Shown one piece after another: positions 8,616 to 17,603 of a stretch of DNA of 64,000 nt. The position numbers and the translations under genes were made by a program. The number at the start of each line of letters is the position of its first letter. Within the stretch, counting starts at the first letter, position 1. The stretch is from an uncultured bacterium. GTDB lineage: Bacteria; Bacillota; Clostridia; Lachnospirales; Lachnospiraceae. The notes below the pieces were generated by a model. It made no database searches. It saw nothing but the letters and a program-made list of their open reading frames with translations, and had not been told where the DNA came from. The stretch spans positions 1 to 64,000 of the forward strand of contig CANRWP010000003.1 in the NCBI GenBank assembly GCA_947643595.1. The letters run 5' to 3'.

Positions 8616-9797
8616 ATGAAAATCCGAATTGAGGATCAGGAATTTAGAGAGAGAGTCTGTAAAACACAGGAGAAGATGAAACAGGAGGGAATAGATATAC
8701 TTCTGGCTTACGGGAATGAGGCGGAGCCTCAGTATGTCAGGTACTATTCCGACTACTGGCCCTCCTTCGAGTCAGCCGGGGTGTTGATGGCGCAGGAGGG
8801 AGAGCCGATCCTGATCATAGGCCCGGAGAGCGGCACTTTTGCCGGGGGCGTGTCCAGAATCAAAAAGATCAGAAAGCTTCTCTGTTTCAGGGAGTCCTCA
8901 GAGCCCGAGTATCCGGGAGCAAAACTGGATGATTTTGCATCTGTGATCAGAGAAGCTGCAGAGGGAAGACGGATAAAGAGGCTGGGGATAGCCGGAAATT
9001 GTTTAATTACACATGTTATTTATGAGGCGCTGCAGGAAGCGCTGCCGGAAGTGGGAGATCCTGAGATCGTGAAAGCGGATCTGATGGTATCCAGAATAAG
9101 GGCTGAGAAATCGCCCGCGGAGATCGCCTGCATGAGGGAGGCCTACCGCATCACTCAGCTTGCCATGAAAAAAGTGGTGGAACAGATTCGCCCCGGGATG
9201 ACGGAGAATCAGGTGAAGGGCATTGCGATGTCGGTGATCTTTGAGGAGGGCGGAGAAGGGGAAGCCTATCCGTTCTGGATATTGACGGGAAAGGACTCCA
9301 ACCAGGCTATCAGCAGATGCCGGAACAAGGTGATCGAGCCGGGCGATCTGGTACATATACAGGTGGGGGCCCGCTATGAGGGATACGCATCGACGATGGG
9401 CCGGCCTGTGGTGATAGGAAAGGCGACGGAGGAACAGAGAGGTCTGATCGAGGCGGGACTGGCCGCGCAGAGAGCCATTTTGAAAACAGCCAAAGCGGGG
9501 GTCAACGCAAAAGAGGTGAGCGACGTACACTATAATACATTGAAGGAGCTGGGATATGAAGGACATATTTTATATGGCCCCTGCCATGGTACCGGGCTGA
9601 TGGAAGGCGAGTATCCCTGGATCGAGTCCAATTCGGATTATCTGCTGGAGGAGGGGATGACATTCTGCACATGCATCTATCTTGGGGACGATGAGAACCG
9701 GATCGGTATGCGGATCGAGGACGGGTTCCTTATCACAAAGGACGGCACGGAGTCATTCTCGGATTACCGCAGAGAGGTGATAGAGATTACCGAATAA
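8616..9797 (+). CDS. M24-fold (creatinase/prolidase-like) protein, paralogue of the preceding gene
   Basis: Same fold motifs (GPCHGTGLMEGEYPWIES, RIEDGFLITKDG); RBS AAAGGAG before ATG 8616. Confidence 0.85.
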   Translation: MKIRIEDQEFRERVCKTQEKMKQEGIDILLAYGNEAEPQYVRYYSDYWPSFESAGVLMAQEGEPILIIGPESGTFAGGVSRIKKIRKLLCFRESSEPEYPGAKLDDFASVIREAAEGRRIKRLGIAGNCLITHVIYEALQEALPEVGDPEIVKADLMVSRIRAEKSPAEIACMREAYRITQLAMKKVVEQIRPGMTENQVKGIAMSVIFEEGGEGEAYPFWILTGKDSNQAISRCRNKVIEPGDLVHIQVGARYEGYASTMGRPVVIGKATEEQRGLIEAGLAAQRAILKTAKAGVNAKEVSDVHYNTLKELGYEGHILYGPCHGTGLMEGEYPWIESNSDYLLEEGMTFCTCIYLGDDENRIGMRIEDGFLITKDGTESFSDYRREVIEITE

Positions 9798-9884
9798 AAC
9801 GTGAAATATGTTTGTGTGCGAAAAGGGGCCACGGTAAAAGCAGACCAACGGTCTGGCGATTACCGCGGTCTCCTGCGTTCTGAG

Positions 9885-10901
9885 TCAGACAATCTCCTTG
9901 ATTTTCACCGACAACTCCGCGTAGTAAGAGTCCTTTATTTCCGCCTGCTCATCGGACAGGCAGGCAAACATCAGCTCCAGCGATTTCGATCCCTGCCAGT
10001 AGGGCTCCTGGCAGATCGTGGCAGTGATGATCTCTTTCTGCATCATTTCCACTGTGGAGGGAACTTCGTCGAAAGTGACAACTTTGATGTCCCTGCCGGG
10101 AGCGAACTTCGCGATGGCGCGGCAGCCGCCGTAGACGCCTGCGGCCGTAAAATAAAAGGCATTGATATCCGGATGCTTTTCCAACATCCGGGAGACCAGT
10201 TCATAAGCTTTCTCATCATCATCCAGACTTTCCCCCTGGGAGATAACTTTAAAGCGGGCATCCCCCGAGAGCTTATCCACAAAGCCGGAAACTCGCTGGA
10301 TATGACATAAAATGTTGTTGTCGCCGTTGATGATGCCGAGGTTGACAGGACCTGATGTGACAAGTCTCATCAGGGCGCCCGCGGCCTGTCCGGAATTGTA
10401 ATAGTCGCTTCCCACGTAGGCGAGACGACGCACGCCCTCCGCGTCAGAGTTGACTGTGATGACAGGAACACCGCTGCGGATCAGCTTATTGAGTTCTTCC
10501 CGTATGGAATCGTCATTGTAGGGTGTGATGATCAAACCCTGCACGCCCTCTTTCAGGCAGGCTTTAATGGCCGACAGTTGTGCCTCGGGATGGTAGGCCA
10601 CCCGCTTTACGGAAATCTGACAGCCATACAGGGACAGTTCCTCCGCCTTGTCGGAAAAACCCTGCATCACATCGTCAAAAAACGGGTTTTTTCTGCTGAA
10701 CAGAATGACGCCGATCAGATATTTCTTTTTCTGGGCGGCGAGTGCGATTCCGGCGGGATTCGGCTTGTAGCCGAGCTGTTTGATGATCGCGCGGATTTTC
10801 TCCGCAGTCTCCCGGTTGACGGAGCCGCGGTTATTCAATACTCTGTCGACAGTGCCTCTGGAGACGCCTGCCAGCTCTGCAATTTCTTTGATGGTTGCCA
10901 T
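9885..10901 (-). CDS. LacI-family transcriptional regulator
   Basis: MATIKEIAELAGVSRGTVDRVLNNRGSVN HTH; sugar-binding domain. Confidence 0.92.
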   Translation of the reverse strand: MATIKEIAELAGVSRGTVDRVLNNRGSVNRETAEKIRAIIKQLGYKPNPAGIALAAQKKKYLIGVILFSRKNPFFDDVMQGFSDKAEELSLYGCQISVKRVAYHPEAQLSAIKACLKEGVQGLIITPYNDDSIREELNKLIRSGVPVITVNSDAEGVRRLAYVGSDYYNSGQAAGALMRLVTSGPVNLGIINGDNNILCHIQRVSGFVDKLSGDARFKVISQGESLDDDEKAYELVSRMLEKHPDINAFYFTAAGVYGGCRAIAKFAPGRDIKVVTFDEVPSTVEMMQKEIITATICQEPYWQGSKSLELMFACLSDEQAEIKDSYYAELSVKIKEIV

Positions 10902-11009
10902 AATAACTTCTCCTGCAAATACTGATATCATCATACCGTAAAACTGCCCAAAAAGCTATTCTAATTTTCATGTATATTTACTGAAAATAGTATTTGCGCA
11001 GAAAAAGAA

Positions 11010-11066
11010 TTGCGAAAACGGATGGGCTGGTGTACAATACATTCATAGACCGTGCGCGGGCACGGT
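11010..11066 (+). promoter_or_regulatory. Promoter TTGCGA-N17-TACAAT followed by palindrome ACCGTGC-GCGG-GCACGGT (11049-11066)
   Basis: Read directly, in the divergent intergenic region. Confidence 0.5.
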
Positions 11067-11131
11067 GACAAAACGGCACACGGACGACAGAAAAAGTGTC
11101 CACGGAACTGGAATGGAGGGTTAAACGGAGA

Positions 11132-12601
11132 ATGTTGTATGTAGGAATTGATTTGGGGACATCGGCGGTAAAACTATTGCTGATGGACGGAGAGGGAAAG
11201 ATACATAAGATCGTTTCAAAAGAATATCCGCTGTATTTCCCGAACCCGGGCTGGTCGGAGCAGAAGCCCGAGGACTGGTATGAGCAGAGCATGGAGGGAC
11301 TGAAGGAGCTGCTCTCGGAGTGCGATAAGAGCCAGGTGGCGGGAATCAGCTTCGGCGGCCAGATGCACGGGCTTGTGATACTGGATAAGAAGGACAATGT
11401 GATCCGTCCCGCGCTTCTGTGGAACGATGGGCGGACTTTTGAGGAGTGCGATTATCTGAACAATGTGATCGGGAAAAATAAGCTGTCAGAGTACACGGCA
11501 AATATTTCCTTTACGGGTTTTACGGCGCCCAAGATTTTGTGGGTAAAGAACAAGGAGCCGGAAAACTTCGCAAAGATCGAGAAGATCATGCTGCCGAAAG
11601 ATTATCTGGCATACAAACTCTCCGGCGTACACTGCACGGACGTGTCGGACGCTTCGGGAATGTTGCTGTTCGACGTGAAGAATCGCTGCTGGTCCAAAGA
11701 GATGATGGAGATCTGCGGTGTGAGAGAAGAGCAGCTGGCGAAGATTTTCGAGAGCTACGAGGTGGTGGGAACCCTGAAACCCGAGATCGCGTCGGAGTTA
11801 GGGCTGCCCGTGACAGTGAAGATCATAGCCGGCGCGGGGGACAACGCGGCGGCGGCAGTGGGGACAGGGACCGTGGGCGACGGCATGTGCAATATCTCCC
11901 TGGGCACAAGCGGAACGATCTTTATCTCCTCGAAAGAATTCGGTGTGGATAAATACAATGCGCTGCACGCTTTCGCCCACGCGGACGGCCACTATCACCT
12001 GATGGGCTGTATGCTGAGCGCGGCGTCCTGCAATAAATGGTGGATGGAGGATATCCTGAAGACGGAGGACTTCGGAGGCGAGCAGGGTCAGATCGAAAAG
12101 CTGGGCGAGAACCATGTGTACTTCCTGCCCTACCTGATGGGTGAGCGCTCCCCGCACAACAACCCAAACGCGAGAGGCACTTTCATCGGCATGACGATGG
12201 ACACTACAAGGGCGGACATGACGCAGGCGGTATTGGAAGGCGTGGCGTTTGCTCTGCGGGATTCCTTTGAAGTGGCGAAATCTCTGGGCATAAAAATCGA
12301 GCGGACAAAGATCTGTGGCGGCGGCGCGAAGAGCTCGTTATGGAAGAAGATGATCGCCAACATACTGGGTATCAAGGTGGATGTGATCGAGAGCGAGGAG
12401 GGCCCGGGATACGGCGGCGGCATGCTGGCGGCGGTGGGCTGCGGCGAGTTCGCTTCCGTGGAGGAGGCAGCCGAGAAGCTGGTGAAGGTCGTGGACACGG
12501 TGGAGCCCGATCCGGAACTGACCGCGAAGTACGACGCGAGATACCAGCAGTTCAAAGAGATCTACCCGGCGTGCAAACCGATATTTGAAATTATCAAATA
12601 G
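11132..12601 (+). CDS. xylB: Xylulokinase-type FGGY carbohydrate kinase
   Basis: MLYVGIDLGTSAVKLLLMD, FGGQMHGLV, GAGDNAAAAVGTG, GGGAKS; start at ATG 11132. Confidence 0.88.
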   Translation: MLYVGIDLGTSAVKLLLMDGEGKIHKIVSKEYPLYFPNPGWSEQKPEDWYEQSMEGLKELLSECDKSQVAGISFGGQMHGLVILDKKDNVIRPALLWNDGRTFEECDYLNNVIGKNKLSEYTANISFTGFTAPKILWVKNKEPENFAKIEKIMLPKDYLAYKLSGVHCTDVSDASGMLLFDVKNRCWSKEMMEICGVREEQLAKIFESYEVVGTLKPEIASELGLPVTVKIIAGAGDNAAAAVGTGTVGDGMCNISLGTSGTIFISSKEFGVDKYNALHAFAHADGHYHLMGCMLSAASCNKWWMEDILKTEDFGGEQGQIEKLGENHVYFLPYLMGERSPHNNPNARGTFIGMTMDTTRADMTQAVLEGVAFALRDSFEVAKSLGIKIERTKICGGGAKSSLWKKMIANILGIKVDVIESEEGPGYGGGMLAAVGCGEFASVEEAAEKLVKVVDTVEPDPELTAKYDARYQQFKEIYPACKPIFEIIK

Positions 12602-12667
12602 CATAAAAACAGTAACTGCCCGGACAGTAAAGTCGCGAAGGCGCAGCAGCTGGAATAGGAGGATACT

Positions 12668-13282
12668 ATGGAAATCAAAAAAGTAACAGACGCCGCTTTT
12701 CGGAAATACGGCAGAGTGATCTCTGAATTTGATTTTTCTGAAATTGTGGCAAAACTGGCGGAGACGCCGCTTCCCGACGGTGTGGTCTATGAGCCGTCAG
12801 TGGACATCCTGGAAGCGCTTCCGCTCAAGGAAAAGCTGGAGACGGCGTATTACGGGGAGCTGCCCATTCAGATCGGCTACTGCAACGGGCACAACCATCT
12901 GTTGAACGCAGTGGAATATCACCGTTCTTCGGAGGTGGATATCGCGGCGGACGACCTGATCTTACTGCTCGGCAGCCAACAGGACATTACCGACGATTAC
13001 ACGTATGAGACGTCTAAGATCGAAGCGTTCCTGTGCCCCAGGGGAACCGGCGTGGAACTGTACGCAACGACGCTCCACTACGCGCCCTGCAGTGTGGGGG
13101 ACAATGGCTTCCGCTGCGGAATCGTACTGCCGAAGGACACGAATCTGCCTTTGGACAGCAGACATGCGGGCTATGAGGACGCTCTGATCACCGCAAAGAA
13201 CAAATGGCTGATCGGCCACGCCGAGGGCGGTCTCGACGCAGGCGCACACATCGGACTGATCGGGGAGAATGTCTCCGTATAA
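12668..13282 (+). CDS. DUF4867 family protein
   Basis: Cupin-like sequence resembling DUF4867 proteins found in sugar isomerase/kinase loci. Confidence 0.75.
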   Translation: MEIKKVTDAAFRKYGRVISEFDFSEIVAKLAETPLPDGVVYEPSVDILEALPLKEKLETAYYGELPIQIGYCNGHNHLLNAVEYHRSSEVDIAADDLILLLGSQQDITDDYTYETSKIEAFLCPRGTGVELYATTLHYAPCSVGDNGFRCGIVLPKDTNLPLDSRHAGYEDALITAKNKWLIGHAEGGLDAGAHIGLIGENVSV

Positions 13283-13300
13283 AATATGGAACTAAAAACA

Positions 13301-13396
13301 GCAGATACCCGGACGGCACACAGCTTCATTTGCGGACGGCGTATCATGCCGGCCGCAAATGTAAGCTCCACAGAAGTGTGCTGGAAGGGTATCTGC
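13301..13396 (+). other. Long imperfect intergenic hairpin (about 33 bp in nested stems)
   Basis: GCAGATACCC/GGGTATCTGC, GCACAC/GTGTGC, GCTT/AAGC, CATTTGCGG/CCGCAAATG, CGGC/GCCG nested in order. Confidence 0.8.
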
Positions 13397-13425
13397 GGAA
13401 CTAATAATAAGGAGGAACAACTATC

Positions 13426-14910
13426 ATGAACAACATTCCAAAAATCAAACTGGGCATTGTGGCTGTCAGCCGTGACTGCTTTCCGGAGAGTCTCTCCGTA
13501 AACAGGAGAAAAGCGCTTGTGGAAGCTTACAGGGCAAAATATGACGCGGAAGACATCTACGAGTGCCCCATCTGTATCGTGGAGAGCGAGATCCACATGG
13601 TACAGGCGTTAGAAGACATCAAGAAGGCCGGCTGTAACGCTCTCTGCGTATACCTCGGCAACTTTGGCCCGGAAATTTCCGAGACGCTTCTGGCGAAACA
13701 TTTCGACGGACCGAAGATGTTCTGCGCGGCGGCTGAGGAGAGCCAGAACGATCTGGTGGGCGGCAGAGGCGACGCTTACTGCGGTATGCTGAACGCAAGC
13801 TACAACCTGAAACTTCGCAATGTGGGCGCTTATATCCCTGAGTATCCGGTTGGAACAGCGGAGGACTGCGCGGATATGATGAACGAGTTTCTGCCGATCG
13901 CGAGAGCACTGGTTGGACTTTCCGACTTAAAAATCATCAGCTTCGGCCCGAGACCGCTCAACTTCCTCGCATGTAACGCGCCGATCAAGCAGCTCTACAA
14001 TCTGGGCGTTGAGATCGAGGAAAACTCCGAGCTGGATCTGTTTGAAGCCTTCAACAAACATGCGGACGATGAAAGGATCCCTGCAAAAGTGAAGGAGATG
14101 GAAGAGGAACTGGGGGCAGGCAACAAGAAGCCGGAAGTGCTCGCAAAACTGGCGCAGTATGAACTGACGCTGCTCGACTGGGTGGAGGAGCACAGAGGCT
14201 ACAGAAAATATGTTGCCATCGCAGGAAAATGCTGGCCCGCATTCCAGACACAGTTCGGCTTCGTTCCCTGTTATGTGAACAGCCGCCTGACGGGCATGGG
14301 CATCCCGGTATCCTGTGAGGTGGATATCTACGGCTGTCTGTCCGAGTTCATCGGAACCTGTGTCAGCAACGACATTGTTACGCTGCTTGACATCAACAAT
14401 TCCGTGCCGGCAGATATGTACAAAGAAGCTATCGAGGGCAAGTTCGACTATACGCACAAGGATACTTTCATGGGCTTCCACTGCGGAAATACCTGCTCAA
14501 AGAAACTGGCTTCCTGCGAGATGAAATATCAGATGATTATGGCGAGAAATCTTCCGGTGGAAGTGACCAATGGCACTCTGGAAGGCGACATCATGCCGGG
14601 CGATATCACGTTCTATCGTCTCCAGTCCACAGCGGACAATAAGCTGCGCGCCTATGTGGCACAGGGCGAGGTGCTTCCGGTGGCGACAAAGTCCTTCGGC
14701 GGCATTGGCGTATTTGCGATCAAGGAGATGGGCAGATTCTACCGTCACGTGCTGATCGAGAAGAATTATCCTCACCACGGAGCGGTTGCGTTCGGCCATT
14801 ACGGAAAGTCTCTGTTTGAAGTATTCAAATATCTGGGCGTGCCGGTGGAGGATATCAACTACAACCAGCCCAAGAGCCTGCCGTATCCGACGGAGAATCC
14901 GTTCTGCTAA
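13426..14910 (+). CDS. L-fucose/L-arabinose isomerase family protein
   Basis: Overall similarity to the FucI/AraA-like family (GVEIEENSELDLFEAF, AGKCWPAFQTQFGFVPCYVNSRLTGMGIPVSCEVDIYG). Confidence 0.85.
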   Translation: MNNIPKIKLGIVAVSRDCFPESLSVNRRKALVEAYRAKYDAEDIYECPICIVESEIHMVQALEDIKKAGCNALCVYLGNFGPEISETLLAKHFDGPKMFCAAAEESQNDLVGGRGDAYCGMLNASYNLKLRNVGAYIPEYPVGTAEDCADMMNEFLPIARALVGLSDLKIISFGPRPLNFLACNAPIKQLYNLGVEIEENSELDLFEAFNKHADDERIPAKVKEMEEELGAGNKKPEVLAKLAQYELTLLDWVEEHRGYRKYVAIAGKCWPAFQTQFGFVPCYVNSRLTGMGIPVSCEVDIYGCLSEFIGTCVSNDIVTLLDINNSVPADMYKEAIEGKFDYTHKDTFMGFHCGNTCSKKLASCEMKYQMIMARNLPVEVTNGTLEGDIMPGDITFYRLQSTADNKLRAYVAQGEVLPVATKSFGGIGVFAIKEMGRFYRHVLIEKNYPHHGAVAFGHYGKSLFEVFKYLGVPVEDINYNQPKSLPYPTENPFC

Positions 14911-14967
14911 AAAGCATACAACAGCAGTGCCGGACAAAATATAAGGGTACTGCGCAGGGAAACGATA

Positions 14968-15002
14968 TGAGCCGTCTCGGGAAAAATAGCAGAGACGGCT
15001 CA
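14968..15002 (+). terminator. Hairpin TGAGCCGTCTC/GAGACGGCTCA, weak terminator or processing hairpin
   Basis: 11-bp perfect stem followed by TTTATC. Confidence 0.5.
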
Positions 15003-15033
15003 TTTATCAATATAGAGAGCAAACAGGGATCTT

Positions 15034-16107
15034 ATGGGAAAAGAAAAAAAGCGCGATAAAAATATTTCGGCGGACAAAGCCTTTCGCATTATGCTGACAG
15101 GCTTTGTCGTCATGCTCTCGGCCGCGATATCCTGCGCGGTGTATTTTTCCACGAAAATGAAAGCCGTGAGCGAGGCGGACAAGGGCACCTACGAAATGTA
15201 TGACAGGCACTATGTGTTCATCACGGACAACGCGGAGCAGGAGTTCTGGGATGAAGTGTACGCGGCGGCGGAGGAGGAGGGCAAAAGATCCAACGCCTAT
15301 GTGGAGCGCCTGGGAGAAAATCTGAATGTAAATTATCAGACGGAGGATCTGCTGCGGATAGCCAATAACTCTCTGGTAGACGGAATTATTTTCTGCGGGG
15401 AGGACAATGAGGAGACTGTGGAGAGAATCAATGAGGCGGTGGATAAAGGGATCGCGGTGATCTCCCTGCGGCAGGACATCGAGGACTCGCAGAGACAGTG
15501 CTTTGTGGGTGTGAACAGCTATGACCTGGGGCTGGAGTACGGAAAACAGGTGCTGGAGATCGTGGACGCGGAGCAGATACAGAATCCCAAAATCTGTATT
15601 CTGGCGGACGACACCATGCAGGAGTCGAAACAGAATCTGATCACTTTCGCGATCCGGGACAGTTTATCCGAGGCGAAGCCGGGGGACGAGAACCTGCCGG
15701 AGATCGAAGTGAGGAAAATTGACACGTCGGAGGCCTTCAGCGCGGAGGAAGCGATTCGGGATATTTTTATCGACAGTGAAAATCTGCCGGATATCATGGT
15801 CTGTCTGAACAGCGTATATACGCAGTGCACCTACCAGGCGGCGGTGGACTACAACCGAGTGGGAAAGGTAAAAATTCTGGGCTACTATTCCACGAACGCC
15901 ATTTTGGAGGCGATAGAGAAACAGATCATTTACTCCACGATACAGGTGGACACGCAGGAGATAGGAAAACAGTGTATCAGGGCGCTGACGGAATACCTCG
16001 ACAGCGGTTACACGAGTTCTTATATACCGATCAGCACTCATGTGATCGGAAATGAGGAGGCGGGGCGGCTGTTGCAGGAGGCGGAGGTGGACGATGCTGG
16101 TAACTAA
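15034..16107 (+). CDS. Membrane-anchored periplasmic-binding-protein-like sugar sensor/binding protein
   Basis: N-terminal TM segment, PBP type 1-like domain (VDGIIFCGEDNEETVERINEAVDKGIAVISL). Confidence 0.82.
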   Translation: MGKEKKRDKNISADKAFRIMLTGFVVMLSAAISCAVYFSTKMKAVSEADKGTYEMYDRHYVFITDNAEQEFWDEVYAAAEEEGKRSNAYVERLGENLNVNYQTEDLLRIANNSLVDGIIFCGEDNEETVERINEAVDKGIAVISLRQDIEDSQRQCFVGVNSYDLGLEYGKQVLEIVDAEQIQNPKICILADDTMQESKQNLITFAIRDSLSEAKPGDENLPEIEVRKIDTSEAFSAEEAIRDIFIDSENLPDIMVCLNSVYTQCTYQAAVDYNRVGKVKILGYYSTNAILEAIEKQIIYSTIQVDTQEIGKQCIRALTEYLDSGYTSSYIPISTHVIGNEEAGRLLQEAEVDDAGN

Positions 16108-17572
16108 GTGGAACAATGCCTCGATACAGATCAAACTGATCGCCTCTTTTACGATCACGCTGATCATCATTCTGGCGATGAATCTGTTTATGTATATGAA
16201 TATCAATTCGCTGATGGCGCGCGTCGATGAAGTCTATGTGAGCAACCTGAACCTGAACGAACTCTCCGATGCATTGCAGACGCTGCATGAGTCTGTGCGG
16301 GCGTATCTGGATACGAAAAGTTCGGACTCTCTGGATTCCTATTACCGCGCCGATCAGGAGTACAGAGAATTGCTGGAAGGACTGAATGAGCGGGTGGTAA
16401 ACAATCCGGCGAAGATCACGGAGAAAAATATCAAGGCGCAGTCGGAGACTTATCTGGAGAAAGTCTATGAGATCGTGCAGGCGAAACGCGGCAGGAATGT
16501 GGAGCGCTATAAGATCTATTATGACGAGGCGACGGAAATTTACGGGGATATTCAGAATTGCATTTATTCCCTGAACAACGAGCAGTTTAAAAACAACTCG
16601 GGCAGTTACACGATACTGCTCTCCTCCCTGCGCTATATGGAGATCGTGAGCACGATCATACTGGCGATGATCGGCGTTATCAACATGATCATGGTTTCCA
16701 TGCTTACGAGAAATATGACGAAACCGCTGATCGTACTCTCGAGGGCGGCGAACGAGGTGGCGGCGGGAAACTTTGACGTGGAGATCGAGAATATGGAGAG
16801 CGGGGATGAGATCGGGATCGTCTCGAGAGCTTTCCAGAAGATGGTGACAAGCATTCAGATCTATATTCAGGAAATTAAGAACAGCATGGAACGGGAGAGC
16901 CGCATGAAAGAGCAGGAACTGCTGATGACAAACAGAATGCGGGAAGCGCAGCTGATGACACTGCAGGCGCAGATCAATCCCCATTTCCTGTTTAACACTC
17001 TGAACGCGGGAGCGCAGGTCGCCATGATGGAGGGTGCGGACAAGACGACGGAATTTATTGAGAACATGGCGGATTTTTTCCGCTATAATATTAAGAAGAT
17101 GAATCAGGACACGACCATCGGCGAGGAGATACAGCTGGTGGATAATTACATCTATATTTTGAATGTGCGTTTCACGGGGGAGATCCATTTCGAGAAGGAG
17201 GTGGACGACAGGGTGCTGGATGTGAAGGTGCCCAGCATGATCCTGCAGCCGATCGTGGAAAACGCGGTGAACTATGGGATACGGAATATCGGCAGGGAGG
17301 GAAAGATTAAACTGACGGTCTATCAGGAAGAGGAGTTTGTCTACCTCTCCGTGTGGGACAACGGCGTCGGAATGAGCAGCGAAAAAATTTCGCAGATACT
17401 GAGCGGAGAGCTGAAAGAGGTTGACTTGCGGTCCAATTCCAACGGGATCGGGCTGGGAAATGTGATCGAGCGGCTGAAGCTTTACACAAGCCGGGAGGAC
17501 GTGATGGAAATTAAGAGCGCGGGCAGAGACGAGGGGACGGAATTTACCATGAAGGTGCCTGTGCATTTATAA
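16094..17572 (+). CDS. YesM-type sensor histidine kinase
   Basis: HAMP region, LQAQINPHFLFNTLN (HisKA_7TM/His_kinase), GNGIGLGNVIERL ATPase motifs. Confidence 0.92.
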   Translation: MLVTKWNNASIQIKLIASFTITLIIILAMNLFMYMNINSLMARVDEVYVSNLNLNELSDALQTLHESVRAYLDTKSSDSLDSYYRADQEYRELLEGLNERVVNNPAKITEKNIKAQSETYLEKVYEIVQAKRGRNVERYKIYYDEATEIYGDIQNCIYSLNNEQFKNNSGSYTILLSSLRYMEIVSTIILAMIGVINMIMVSMLTRNMTKPLIVLSRAANEVAAGNFDVEIENMESGDEIGIVSRAFQKMVTSIQIYIQEIKNSMERESRMKEQELLMTNRMREAQLMTLQAQINPHFLFNTLNAGAQVAMMEGADKTTEFIENMADFFRYNIKKMNQDTTIGEEIQLVDNYIYILNVRFTGEIHFEKEVDDRVLDVKVPSMILQPIVENAVNYGIRNIGREGKIKLTVYQEEEFVYLSVWDNGVGMSSEKISQILSGELKEVDLRSNSNGIGLGNVIERLKLYTSREDVMEIKSAGRDEGTEFTMKVPVHL

Positions 17573-17603
17573 ATACGGAAAACAGTTATGCGGGAGAGAG
17601 GAA

